Source of the DNA: Flavobacteriaceae bacterium
GTDB lineage: Bacteria; Bacteroidota; Bacteroidia; Flavobacteriales; Flavobacteriaceae
Reading direction: 5' to 3'
Length of the DNA stretch: 28,953 bases
NCBI GenBank assembly: GCA_002693605.1
Contig: NZQO01000161.1
Location: forward strand, 32,207 to 61,159
Part shown: piece by piece, positions 1-7,402 of the stretch
Layout of the letters: each line of letters opens with the position of its first letter
How positions within the stretch are numbered: the stretch's first letter is position 1
Made by a program: the position numbers and the translations under genes
The notes under the pieces: model-generated
The model's input: only the letters and a program-made list of their open reading frames with translations
What the model was told of the DNA's origin: nothing
Databases searched by the model: none

Positions 1-665
1 TCCGACATGGTCCACATGATCATATGCATCGCCTCGGGCATCAGCGAGATGAAATCCCAGAAATTGTCATGCGCCGATTGCGCCTGCGGGAAGGCGCGAT
101 CCGGGGCTTGCTTGACCGAATGGACCAGGTCGGGGAATTTCATCGCGTCCTGGATGAAGAAGACCGGGATGTTGTTGCCGACGATGTCCCAATTGCCCTC
201 TTCGGTGTAGAGCTTGACCGCAAAGCCGCGCACGTCGCGGGCGAGATCTATCGAGCCCTTGTTGCCCGCAACGGTGGAAAAGCGGACGAAGGCCGGGACC
301 TTGCGGCCCTTTTCCTGCAGCAGATGCGCCGAGGTCAGATCAGGGATGGGATCGGTGGTTTCAAAATAGCCCCGGGCGCCGTAGCCGCGCGCATGGACCA
401 CCCGTTCGGGGATGCGTTCATGGTCGAAGTGAAAGAGCTTTTCGCGAAAATGGAAATCTTCCATCAGCGTCGGGCCGCGCGCCCCGGCCTTGAGCGAGTT
501 TTGGTTGTCGGCGACCGGCACGCCCTGGGCGGTGGTCAGACGCTGGCCGTCCCCGGCACGCTGATGCGTCTCGCCGCCCTGTCCGACATCGGTCTTGCGA
601 TCCGTGGTCTCGTTGGTCTTTTGCGTTTCGATCGAGGGGTGAAAATCTGACGGTTTGCTTGGCAT
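1..665 (-). CDS. katE: Clade II (large-subunit) catalase, N-terminal part, cut by window edge
   Basis: Heme catalase that dismutates hydrogen peroxide in the cytoplasm. The first 221 codons are present; the rest lies to the left of the window. The start is the ATG at 665-663. An N-terminal extension of about 50 residues precedes the catalase core, as in HPII-type enzymes. The segment reading [18 protein letters not shown] opens the core, ERVVHARG carries the catalytic His, and [17 protein letters not shown] carries the distal Asn. The visible part ends in MWTMS, just before the usual DRGIP segment. The C-terminal heme-ligand Tyr and the flavodoxin-like domain expected for clade II cannot be seen. 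An EcfG-type promoter lies 47 bases upstream. Family assignment is secure; the clade is inferred from the N-terminus. Confidence 0.95.
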   Translation of the reverse strand, partial: MPSKPSDFHPSIETQKTNETTDRKTDVGQGGETHQRAGDGQRLTTAQGVPVADNQNSLKAGARGPTLMEDFHFREKLFHFDHERIPERVVHARGYGARGYFETTDPIPDLTSAHLLQEKGRKVPAFVRFSTVAGNKGSIDLARDVRGFAVKLYTEEGNWDIVGNNIPVFFIQDAMKFPDLVHSVKQAPDRAFPQAQSAHDNFWDFISLMPEAMHMIMWTMS

Positions 666-711
666 GATGAAAATCCTAGGGCGAGGCAAAAGTTCACAGG
701 ATGCGGGGGTC

Positions 712-737
712 AACGCGCGTCCGATTGCAGATGTTCC
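712..737 (-). promoter_or_regulatory. EcfG-type general stress promoter for katE
   Basis: On the minus strand this reads GGAAC (737-733), a 17-base spacer, then CGTT (715-712). It is an exact match to the alphaproteobacterial EcfG/SigT consensus GGAAC-N16/17-CGTT. The -10 element ends 47 bases before the katE ATG at 665. The same arrangement is found upstream of ku (1474-1499), and a near match precedes the ferritin-like gene (1396-1420). Confidence 0.75.
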
Positions 738-804
738 GCCGTCGCGTTGCCTCGCAAAAGGTGGCGTCCCGGTAGGGTGTCCCTGGGCGTGGATGATGTC
801 GGGT

Positions 805-839
805 CTGCCAGGCGGCCCGTCGCACGCGCCGCCTGGCAG
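805..839 (-). terminator. Stem-loop after the ferritin-like gene
   Basis: A perfect 11-base inverted repeat (CTGCCAGGCGG at 805-815, CCGCCTGGCAG at 829-839) starts 10 bases beyond the stop codon of the ferritin-like gene. One further C-G pair can form inside. No clear T run follows on the minus strand, so it may be a weak terminator or an RNA-stabilising hairpin. It also insulates katE's promoter region from upstream transcription. Confidence 0.5.
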
Positions 840-848
840 GTCATCGGG

Positions 849-1355
849 TCACGCGGCCTTGGCCGATTTTGCGGCTTCGTTCACCGTTTTTTCGGCCAGA
901 TCCGTCAAATCTTCGTCGGTCTGGGATTCTTCATCCAGTGTTTTTTCGAGAAGTTTTGCGGCGTCATCCATGCCGAGTTCCTTGGCCCAGCGGCGGAGCG
1001 TGCCATAGCGGGTTATTTCATAATGCTCGACGGCCTGAGCCGAGGAGATCAGGCCAGCGTCAAGCGCGGCCGTATCCGCAAACTCGCTGATGATTTCCTC
1101 GCCTTCATCAATGATACCTTTGATCGCGTCGCAGGTTTTGCCGCGCGCAGGTTTGCCGAGAATTTCGAAAACCTCTTCGAGGCGGGACACATGTTCCTCG
1201 GTCTGCTCCTTGTGTTTGTCAAAGGCCTTCTGGAGTTTTGAATTGCTCGCAGCCCGGCGCATCTTGGGCAGTGCCTTGAGTATCTGTTTTTCCGCAAAGT
1301 AGATGTCGCGGAGGGTGTCGTGAAACAGGTCTTTCAGCGTTTTTTCCTTGGCCAT
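849..1355 (-). CDS. YciE/YciF-type ferritin-like protein (DUF892)
   Basis: A 168-residue protein of the YciE/YciF family, small four-helix-bundle proteins of the ferritin-like superfamily that are induced by general and oxidative stress in many proteobacteria. The sequence runs through LKDLFHDTLRDIYFAEKQI near the N-terminus, EQTEEHVSRLEEVFE in the middle and SAQAVEHYEITRYGTL later. These give the Glu and His residues expected of a di-iron site. The ATG at 1355 was chosen over an in-frame ATG at 1397 because an AAAGGAGA ribosome site lies 6-8 bases upstream of it. The C-terminus is Ala/Lys rich. The gene is transcribed away from ku and towards katE, and a near-consensus EcfG promoter precedes it. 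Its biochemical role is not established in the family. Confidence 0.93.
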   Translation of the reverse strand: MAKEKTLKDLFHDTLRDIYFAEKQILKALPKMRRAASNSKLQKAFDKHKEQTEEHVSRLEEVFEILGKPARGKTCDAIKGIIDEGEEIISEFADTAALDAGLISSAQAVEHYEITRYGTLRRWAKELGMDDAAKLLEKTLDEESQTDEDLTDLAEKTVNEAAKSAKAA

Positions 1356-1395
1356 TTTGAACTCTCCTTTGGGGGGTGGGGATTGCAGCAAGGCC

Positions 1396-1420
1396 AACCC
1401 GATCGACGCATTTGGGTTCC
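1396..1420 (-). promoter_or_regulatory. Near-consensus EcfG-type promoter for the ferritin-like gene
   Basis: On the minus strand GGAAC (1420-1416) is followed by a 16-base spacer and GGTT (1399-1396), one base away from the CGTT consensus -10. It ends about 40 bases before the ATG at 1355. The position and the exact -35 support it; the mismatch in the -10 makes it less certain than the katE and ku sites. Confidence 0.5.
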
Positions 1421-1473
1421 CGGGGCGCGGGCCGGTTTGGCGGTAATCCTCTCATCCGGCGCGGCGGCGGAGG

Positions 1474-1499
1474 GGAACCGGCAAAGCCCCGGCTGCGTT
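1474..1499 (+). promoter_or_regulatory. EcfG-type general stress promoter for ku-ligD
   Basis: GGAAC (1474-1478), a 17-base spacer and CGTT (1496-1499) match the EcfG consensus exactly. The -10 lies 59 bases upstream of the ku ATG. The site sits in the 203-base divergent region between the ferritin-like gene and ku, so both genes could be switched on by the same alternative sigma factor. Confidence 0.72.
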
Positions 1500-1558
1500 C
1501 GGAAAGCAAAGGTGATCTGGGCGTTTGGATCACGGAAGGATCAACGGAAGGCTGGGAC

Positions 1559-2389
1559 ATGGCCCCGCGTGCACTCTGGAAAGGGCAGCTTCGACTGTCG
1601 CTCGTTTCTATTCCGGTCGAGATTTTCTCGGCCACGAAATCCGCGTCGCGCGTGTCGTTTCGCCAGATCCACAAACCGTCGGGCAAGCGCATCCGCTATG
1701 AGAAATCCGTGCCCGGCATTGGCCCGGTCAAGACCGAGGACATCGTCAAGGGCTATGAGGTGGAGGAGGATGAGTACATTCTGCTCGACCCTGACGAGAT
1801 CGACGCGATCAAGCTTGAGACGAAGAAGACCTTTGAGCTGGTGCAATTCGTGGATGCCTGTGAGATTTCGCCGCTCTATTTTGACAAACCCTATTACATC
1901 ACCACCTCTGACGATCTGGCGCAGGATGCCTATCGCGTGGTGCGCGATGCCTTGCGGGAGGCCAACAAGGTGGGGCTTGGGCAGGTCACGATGCGCGGCA
2001 AGGAATATCTCGCGGCGGTGAAGCCCTGTGGCGATGGTCTCTTGATGGAGACGCTGCATTACGAGGACGAGCTGCGCGAAGCCGAGGAGATCTTTACCGA
2101 TATCAAGGATGAGAAGGTCGACAAGGAATTGCTCGAAGTGGCCCGGTCGCTGATCGATCGCAAGAGCGCGCCCTTTGATGCGGCCGCCTATCGCGACCAA
2201 TATGCCGAGGCGATGCAGGATCTTCTCGACGCCAAGATCAAGAACAAGAAAAGCCCGCGGGTGCGGGCGTCCGATGACGATGGCGGCGGCGGCGACAATG
2301 TGGTCGATCTCATGAGTGCGCTGAAAAAGAGCCTCAAGGAGGCTGGCGGCAAGAAACCGAAGAAACCATCCACCAAGAAGGCGTCTTAG
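1559..2389 (+). CDS. ku: Ku protein for non-homologous end joining
   Basis: A homodimeric DNA end-binding protein that recruits LigD to double-strand breaks. It is 276 residues, usual for bacterial Ku. It starts MAPRALWKGQLRLSLVSIPV, the typical first strand of the Ku beta-barrel, and continues through FRQIHKPSGKRIRYEK and YFDKPYYITTSDD. The C-terminal end is acidic/Gly-rich (DDDGGGGD), then strongly basic (KKPKKPSTKK), as expected for a Ku C-terminus that contacts DNA and LigD. The ATG at 1559 has GGAAGG 7 bases upstream; upstream in-frame sequence from 1376 has no Ku similarity and overlaps the promoter. The stop codon directly abuts the GTG of ligD, so the two are translationally coupled. 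Confidence 0.98.
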   Translation: MAPRALWKGQLRLSLVSIPVEIFSATKSASRVSFRQIHKPSGKRIRYEKSVPGIGPVKTEDIVKGYEVEEDEYILLDPDEIDAIKLETKKTFELVQFVDACEISPLYFDKPYYITTSDDLAQDAYRVVRDALREANKVGLGQVTMRGKEYLAAVKPCGDGLLMETLHYEDELREAEEIFTDIKDEKVDKELLEVARSLIDRKSAPFDAAAYRDQYAEAMQDLLDAKIKNKKSPRVRASDDDGGGGDNVVDLMSALKKSLKEAGGKKPKKPSTKKAS

Positions 2390-4897
2390 GTGTCCAAACC
2401 CCTCGATCCCTTGGCCAGCTATAACGCCAAGCGGGATTTCTCTCGCACGGGGGAGCCGCGGGGGCAGCGGGGGGATGGGCGGTCTCAGCGGCGGTTTGTC
2501 GTGCAGAAACATGCGGCGCGGCGTCTTCATTATGATTTCAGGCTGGAATGGAACGGTGTGCTGCTGAGCTGGGCGGTCACCAAGGGGCCGTCGCCCGATC
2601 CGGGCGAGAAGCGCCTCGCTGTGCGGACCGAGGATCATCCGCTGGACTACGCCGGGTTCGAGGGCACGATCCCCAAGGGCCAATATGGCGGTGGCACGGT
2701 GATGCTCTGGGATAGCGGGAGCTGGGTGCCGCAGGGGGATGTCGAGACGGGGCTGTCGGAGGGCAAGCTCAAATTCACCTTGCAAGGCGGGCGGATGAAA
2801 GGCGGCTGGGCGCTGGTGCGGATGCGCGGCAGGTCGGGCGAGAGGCGCGAAAACTGGCTGTTGATCAAGGAGCGCGACGATCATGCCAGCGACGCGCCGG
2901 ACGGGTTGACCAAGGGCGAGGCGGTGTCGATCCAGACCGGGCGCAGCATGGCGCAGATCGCCGAGGGCGCGCCGGCCAAAGCGCCGCCCGATCTGGGGCC
3001 GGAGCGCAAGCGCAAACGCCCGGAGTTTGTGAAGCCGCAGCTCGCCACATTGGTCGATGCCGCGCCGGAGGGCGATGACTGGCTGCATGAGACCAAGTTT
3101 GACGGGTATCGCTGTCTTGCGGCGCTCGGCAAGGGGGGGACGCGGCTCTATACGCGGTCGGGGCAAGATTGGACCGAGAGGTTTCACGCGCTGGACGGGG
3201 CCTTTGACGATCTGCCCTGCGAGGCCGCGCTGATCGATGGCGAGATCATGGCCGCGCAGATAATGGGGTCGGCGTTCTCGTCGTTGCAGAAGGCGTTGAA
3301 AGAGGGCGGTCCGCTGGTTTTCTTTGCCTTTGACCTGCTGCGTGTTGATGGCGAAGACCTGCGCACATTGCCGCAGATCGCGCGGCGCGAGCGGTTGGAG
3401 CGTCTGTTGTCGGGGGTGGTGGCTGACGGTCCTCTGCGGCTCAGCGAGCATATCATTGGCGGCGGGCCGGAGGTCTTTGCCGAGGCCTGCAGGGCCGGGG
3501 CCGAGGGGATCATCAGCAAACGCATCGATGCCCCCTATCGCAGCCGCCGCAGCAAGGCGTGGCGCAAGGTGAAATGCACGCGCCGACAGGAGTTTGTCAT
3601 CGTCGGCTATGCGCCCTCGGACAAGCCGGGGCGGGCCTTTGCCTCGCTCTTGCTGGCCAGTCACGAGGGCGAGCGGCTGCGCTATAAGGGCCGGGTTGGC
3701 ACCGGGTTTTCAGAAGCGGTGATGCGGGAGGTCAATTCGGCGATGACGCCGCGCAAAACACCGCCCTGCGCCGAGGTGCCGCCAGAGGTGGCGCGGGGTG
3801 CGAGATGGGTGCGGGCCGATCTCGTGGCGGAGGTCGCATTCGCCGAGTTCACCGCGGATGGCTATCTCCGCCATGCCAGTTTTCTCGGGCTGCGGGGTGA
3901 CAAAGAAGCGGCAGAGGTTCGTGTGGAGGCGCCGATGGAGGACCCGAACGATACAGAGAGCGGCACAGAGATCACATTGCGCGGCATCCGGATCAGCAGC
4001 GCCGACCGCCCCGTGTTTCCCAAGGCGGGTTGCAGCAAGGGCGATGTGGCGCGGCATTATGACCGTGTGGGCGAGCGGCTGATCGCGCTGGCGGGGCGGA
4101 GGCCCCTGTCGCTCTATCGTTGCCCGTCTGGCATCACCGATCCCTGCTTTTTCCAGAAACATGATGGCGGCGGCATGCCCCGCGAGCTGTCGCGCATCCG
4201 CATCAAGGAAAGCGATGGCGACAAGGCGGAGTATCTCTATGCCACCCGTCCCGAAAGCCTGATCGCGGCGGCGCAGATGGGCAGCATCGAGTTCCACATC
4301 TGGGGGGCGCGCACCGACCGTCTCGAGCGGCCTGACAGGCTGGTCTTTGATCTCGATCCCGATGAGGGGCTCGGCTGGGAGGCGGTTCGCAGGGCGGCGT
4401 TTGACATGCGCGACGCCCTCGCCACGCTCGGGCTGCACAGCGGGGTCCTCGTCACCGGGGGCAAGGGGGTGCATGTCTGGCTGGCGCTGCGCCGCAGTCA
4501 CAGCTGGGAGACGGTCAAGCTCTTTGCCAAGACCTTTGCCCATGTGATGGCGGCGCGGGAGCCCGACCGCTTTACCGCCGTGATGTCGAAATCGAAACGC
4601 CGGGGGCGCGTCTTTATCGACTGGTTGCGCAACCAACGGGGCGCGACCGCCATCGCCCCCTATTCCCTGCGCGCCAGAGACGGCGCCCCGGTGGCGGTGC
4701 CGGTGACCTGGGACGAGTTGAAAAAGATCGAGAGCGGCGCGCGCTTTTCCATGGGGGACATGGCGGCGCGGTTGCAGAAAGACTGTCCTGCGGCCCGGGT
4801 TCAGAGCGAATTGCAGAGCCTGAACGCGGATGTGATCGCGGCCTTGCAAGACTGGTCGGAACAGGTGGATGAGGGCGAGGGGACCGAGCCGAAATAG
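2390..4897 (+). CDS. ligD: Multifunctional ATP-dependent DNA ligase LigD (PE-ligase-polymerase)
   Basis: The 835-residue repair enzyme that processes, fills and seals ends held by Ku. The domain order is phosphoesterase, ligase, polymerase, as in Pseudomonas. The phosphoesterase (about 15-180) has QKHAARRLHYDFRLEW near residue 40 and the FEGTIPKGQYGGGTV signature near 90-103. The ligase (about 215-510) has the nucleotidyl-transfer motif ETKFDGYR with Lys236, FFAFDLLRVDG (311-321), EGIISKR (372-378) and WRKVKC (391-396). The primase/polymerase (about 530-825) has the metal-binding pair in VFDLDPDEG (Asp654, Asp656), GGKGVHVW (690-697) and VFIDWLRNQRG with the third Asp (744). The start is GTG at 2390, adjoining the ku stop. 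All three catalytic centres look intact. Confidence 0.98.
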   Translation: MSKPLDPLASYNAKRDFSRTGEPRGQRGDGRSQRRFVVQKHAARRLHYDFRLEWNGVLLSWAVTKGPSPDPGEKRLAVRTEDHPLDYAGFEGTIPKGQYGGGTVMLWDSGSWVPQGDVETGLSEGKLKFTLQGGRMKGGWALVRMRGRSGERRENWLLIKERDDHASDAPDGLTKGEAVSIQTGRSMAQIAEGAPAKAPPDLGPERKRKRPEFVKPQLATLVDAAPEGDDWLHETKFDGYRCLAALGKGGTRLYTRSGQDWTERFHALDGAFDDLPCEAALIDGEIMAAQIMGSAFSSLQKALKEGGPLVFFAFDLLRVDGEDLRTLPQIARRERLERLLSGVVADGPLRLSEHIIGGGPEVFAEACRAGAEGIISKRIDAPYRSRRSKAWRKVKCTRRQEFVIVGYAPSDKPGRAFASLLLASHEGERLRYKGRVGTGFSEAVMREVNSAMTPRKTPPCAEVPPEVARGARWVRADLVAEVAFAEFTADGYLRHASFLGLRGDKEAAEVRVEAPMEDPNDTESGTEITLRGIRISSADRPVFPKAGCSKGDVARHYDRVGERLIALAGRRPLSLYRCPSGITDPCFFQKHDGGGMPRELSRIRIKESDGDKAEYLYATRPESLIAAAQMGSIEFHIWGARTDRLERPDRLVFDLDPDEGLGWEAVRRAAFDMRDALATLGLHSGVLVTGGKGVHVWLALRRSHSWETVKLFAKTFAHVMAAREPDRFTAVMSKSKRRGRVFIDWLRNQRGATAIAPYSLRARDGAPVAVPVTWDELKKIESGARFSMGDMAARLQKDCPAARVQSELQSLNADVIAALQDWSEQVDEGEGTEPK

Positions 4898-4972
4898 GGG
4901 CTATCCCGCGCAAACACCGTAATTATTCTCAGTCTTTATGCTGATCTGCCGCTTTAGTCTCGCCTGCGGCGT

Positions 4973-5000
4973 TTGAAACTCGACAATTGCATGAGATAAT
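4973..5000 (+). promoter_or_regulatory. Candidate sigma-70 promoter for the hydrolase-kinase operon
   Basis: TTGAAA (4973-4978), a 16-base spacer and GATAAT (4995-5000) each match the housekeeping consensus at five of six positions, 77 bases upstream of the hydrolase ATG. The 180-base gap after ligD (4898-5077) holds no EcfG-type GGAAC-N16/17-CGTT on reading, so the sensor genes may be expressed constitutively while the stress genes to the left are EcfG-driven. Confidence 0.45.
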
Positions 5001-5077
5001 GCGTCATTGCACGCTATGTGATGGAATCTACGGCGCGGGTCACACTGGCGCACTAAATTCACCAAGGGACTTTGGGC

Positions 5078-5878
5078 ATGTTGACGCGGAACAAGGTGGT
5101 TGTTTCCGGTTTGGCCAATGGTAAGGCGCTTATTTTCATTCATGGCTTTGGCTGTGATCAGTCGATGTGGCGGCAGGTTGCGCCTGACCTTGCCGAAGAG
5201 TTTCAGATCGTGACCTATGACCTGACCGGCATGGGGCAATCGGACCTCTCTGCCTATGATCCGCACCGCTATGCCAATCCGCGCGGGCATGCCGAAGACC
5301 TGCTGGCGATCATCGAAGAGCTCGGCCTCGACGAGGTGGTGCTGATTGGGCATTCGATCGGGGCCACGATCGCGCTGCTCGCCGCCAATCTGGCGCCGGA
5401 TAAGGTGTCGCGGCTGGTTCTCGTCTCTCCGAACCCGTGTTTTGTGAACGCCCCCGCAGAGGGGTATCGTGGCGGTTTCTCTCATGAAGAGCTCGAAGAG
5501 CTGATCGCGTTTCTGGATGAAAACCATCTGGGTTGGGCGGCGCAGATGGCCCCGACCATCGCCGGGCAGCCGGCGGGCGCGCCTGCGGCGGACGAGCTCA
5601 CCCAAGGGTTTTGCCGCACCGATCCGACCATTGCCCAGCATTTCGGGCGGGTGACCTTTTTCTCGGATGAACGCCAGGCGTTTGCACAGGTGTCGCGCCC
5701 GGCCCTGATCCTGCATTGCAACGATGATGCGCTCGTGCCGATGGAGGTTGCCGAGTGGATGCAGGACTGGATGCCGGGGGCGACGCTGCAGGTGCTGCAG
5801 GCCACCGGCCATTGTCCTCATATGACTGTGCCCGCCGATGTGATCGCCGCGATCCGCAGCTATCTCGAGGATGGGTGA
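5078..5878 (+). CDS. rsbQ: RsbQ-like alpha/beta hydrolase (stress signalling)
   Basis: A 266-residue alpha/beta hydrolase of the RsbQ/DLK2/KAI2/D14 group. In Bacillus subtilis RsbQ binds an unknown hydrophobic small molecule and is needed for the PAS-containing phosphatase RsbP to activate sigma-B. Recognisable RsbQ segments are GFGCDQSMW (23-31), GQSDLSAYDPHRYA (53-66), PNPCFVN, GGFSHEEL and ATGHCPHM (242-249). The likely catalytic triad is Ser93 in GHSIG, Asp216 or Asp217 in NDDALVP, and His245. There is no signal peptide, so it is cytoplasmic. The ATG at 5078 has AAGGGA 8 bases upstream; an in-frame TTG two codons earlier is less likely. The gene is 5 bases from the kinase gene, and the ribosome site for the kinase overlaps this stop codon. 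Confidence 0.9.
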   Translation: MLTRNKVVVSGLANGKALIFIHGFGCDQSMWRQVAPDLAEEFQIVTYDLTGMGQSDLSAYDPHRYANPRGHAEDLLAIIEELGLDEVVLIGHSIGATIALLAANLAPDKVSRLVLVSPNPCFVNAPAEGYRGGFSHEELEELIAFLDENHLGWAAQMAPTIAGQPAGAPAADELTQGFCRTDPTIAQHFGRVTFFSDERQAFAQVSRPALILHCNDDALVPMEVAEWMQDWMPGATLQVLQATGHCPHMTVPADVIAAIRSYLEDG

Positions 5879-5883
5879 GGGCG

Positions 5884-7224
5884 ATGGAGAGCAAAGAAGA
5901 GCTTCGATCCAGTTTCACGGAACTTTTGGAGGATGCGCCCTGCGGGATCGTGGTGACGGACCCGGATGGGCGGCTGCAATATGTCAATGAGACGCTGAAG
6001 CGTTGGTTGAAGCTGCCCCCGGCTGCCGAGCGGCCGCAACGCTTGCCCGACCTCTTGACCGGCCCCGGCAAGCTCTTTTACGAGACGCATTTGGCGCCGA
6101 TGTTGCGGCTGCAGGGATTTGCCCGCGAGATTTCCTGTTCGCTGAAGGTGACGGATGGCGCGCCGCTTCCGGTGCTGCTCAGCGGTGTGGCGCGACGTGA
6201 TGCCGAAGGGCGCCCGACCCGGTTCGATTATACCGTTTTCGACGCCCGCGAGCGCCGCCTGTACGAGGACAATCTTCGGACGGCGCGGCGCAAGGCGGAT
6301 GAGCTTGCCGCCATTGTCCGCACCTCTCCGAACGCGATCCTGCGCGTCGATGCGGAGGGTGTCATCCTCAACTGGAACGCCGGGGCCGAGCGGCTCTTGG
6401 GGCGGAGTTTTGACGCGGTTCAAGGGCTTTGCGTGCAGGATCTGATCCGGTTTGCGGATCAGCCGGACTGGTTCCCGCGTGCTGTCGCCAGTTGCACAAG
6501 CGCGCGGGAAGCGGTGTTTGAGACGATGGACAACAAGGGCCAGCATTTTGAGATCACCGTGGTGCCGATCGCAGAGCCGGAAATCGGGTATAAGCGGAAT
6601 TTCTCGATCATTCTGCGCGACATAACGGACCGCAAGAAGGCCGAGTTCCGGCTCAAGGTCGCGATGAATGAAATGAAACATCGCATCAAGAACACCCTCA
6701 CCGTGGTGGGCGGGATCGCCAAGCAAACCCTGCCGGCGGAGCACCGTCCGCTCTTCATCGGTCGTCTGCAGGCCATGTCGAAAGCGCATGACATCCTCGC
6801 CAGCGAGGACCAGAAGACCGCCGATCTCATGGACCTGCTCAGGCTGACCGCCGAAGAGGCCGGGGGCGGCGCGCGCTTTCGCATTTCGGGGGTCTCCGCG
6901 ATCTTGTCCTCGAAACAGGCGACGAGCCTGTCGATGGCGCTGCACGAGCTGTCGACCAATGCGCTCAAATATGGTGCGCTGTCGGAGCCGGATGGCTATG
7001 TCGAGGTCACCTGTGAGCCGCTGGACCAGGGGGAGGGTATGCTCCGGCTGATGTGGCAGGAGCGCGATGGCCCGCCGGTGGTGACCCCCACGCACAAGGG
7101 CTTTGGCAGCAAGATGATCCACACCGTCCTGAGGTCCGATCTGGGCGGCGAAGTGGAGGTCGACTACCGTCCCGAGGGGCTGTGCTGTATGGTCACCTTC
7201 CGGCCCGAGGAAGAGGGGGGATAG
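5884..7224 (+). CDS. PAS-PAS-HWE sensor histidine kinase with RsbP-like PAS domain
   Basis: A 446-residue soluble sensor kinase. The first PAS (about 10-120) opens EDAPCGIVVTDPDGRLQYVN and contains GKLFYETHLAPMLRLQG and LPVLLSGVARRD; these resemble the PAS domain of Bacillus RsbP. A short coiled linker (about 120-145) leads into a second PAS (about 146-250, ending LRDITDRKKAE). The kinase core has the phosphoacceptor in MKHRIKNTL (His266), the N-box ALHELSTNALKYGALS with the family-specific His354 and Asn359, and the W-x-E motif (Trp391, Glu393). These three features define the HWE family, which often phosphorylates PhyR-type response regulators in the alphaproteobacterial general stress response. 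No membrane segment and no cognate regulator are seen in the window. It is translationally coupled to the RsbQ-like gene. Confidence 0.92.
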   Translation: MESKEELRSSFTELLEDAPCGIVVTDPDGRLQYVNETLKRWLKLPPAAERPQRLPDLLTGPGKLFYETHLAPMLRLQGFAREISCSLKVTDGAPLPVLLSGVARRDAEGRPTRFDYTVFDARERRLYEDNLRTARRKADELAAIVRTSPNAILRVDAEGVILNWNAGAERLLGRSFDAVQGLCVQDLIRFADQPDWFPRAVASCTSAREAVFETMDNKGQHFEITVVPIAEPEIGYKRNFSIILRDITDRKKAEFRLKVAMNEMKHRIKNTLTVVGGIAKQTLPAEHRPLFIGRLQAMSKAHDILASEDQKTADLMDLLRLTAEEAGGGARFRISGVSAILSSKQATSLSMALHELSTNALKYGALSEPDGYVEVTCEPLDQGEGMLRLMWQERDGPPVVTPTHKGFGSKMIHTVLRSDLGGEVEVDYRPEGLCCMVTFRPEEEGG

Positions 7225-7243
7225 GGCAGCGTGATAAACTGTT

Positions 7244-7264
7244 GGGCCGCGCAAGGGGCGGCCC
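7244..7264 (+). terminator. Stem-loop after the sensor kinase
   Basis: GGGCCGC (7244-7250) and GCGGCCC (7258-7264) form a 7-base perfect stem with a 7-base loop 20 bases past the kinase stop. No strong T run follows. It sits between convergent genes (kinase, aminotransferase) and could stop transcription from either side. The remaining bases up to 7402 hold no recognisable gene. Confidence 0.4.
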
Positions 7265-7402
7265 GAAGTCTGTTGGTGTGCTTACTGAGGTTCGCGGCCG
7301 ACTTCGTCACCCCTTTCCTATGGTTCGCGGCGGATCAGCACCGTCGGGACCCCGTTGGCCGAGCGGCTATATTTCGATGAGGGCCGCCGTGGCGACAGGC
7401 GA

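Noticed and set aside
1541..3664. A 707-codon open frame on the minus strand opposite ku and ligD
   Set aside because: It is rich in Arg, Pro and His with no family signature and lies wholly antisense to two genes with intact catalytic motifs. It is a shadow of high-GC codon bias.
3710..4849. A 379-codon minus-strand open frame opposite the LigD polymerase domain
   Set aside because: Arg/His/Pro-rich shadow frame without a ribosome site or recognisable domain.
4898..5077. EcfG-type promoter for the RsbQ-kinase operon
   Set aside because: No GGAAC-N16/17-CGTT was found; GGAAT near 5023 lacks a CGTT at the right spacing.
5860..7254. A 464-codon minus-strand open frame opposite the sensor kinase
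   Set aside because: No motifs, atypical composition, and the plus strand encodes a complete PAS-PAS-HWE kinase.
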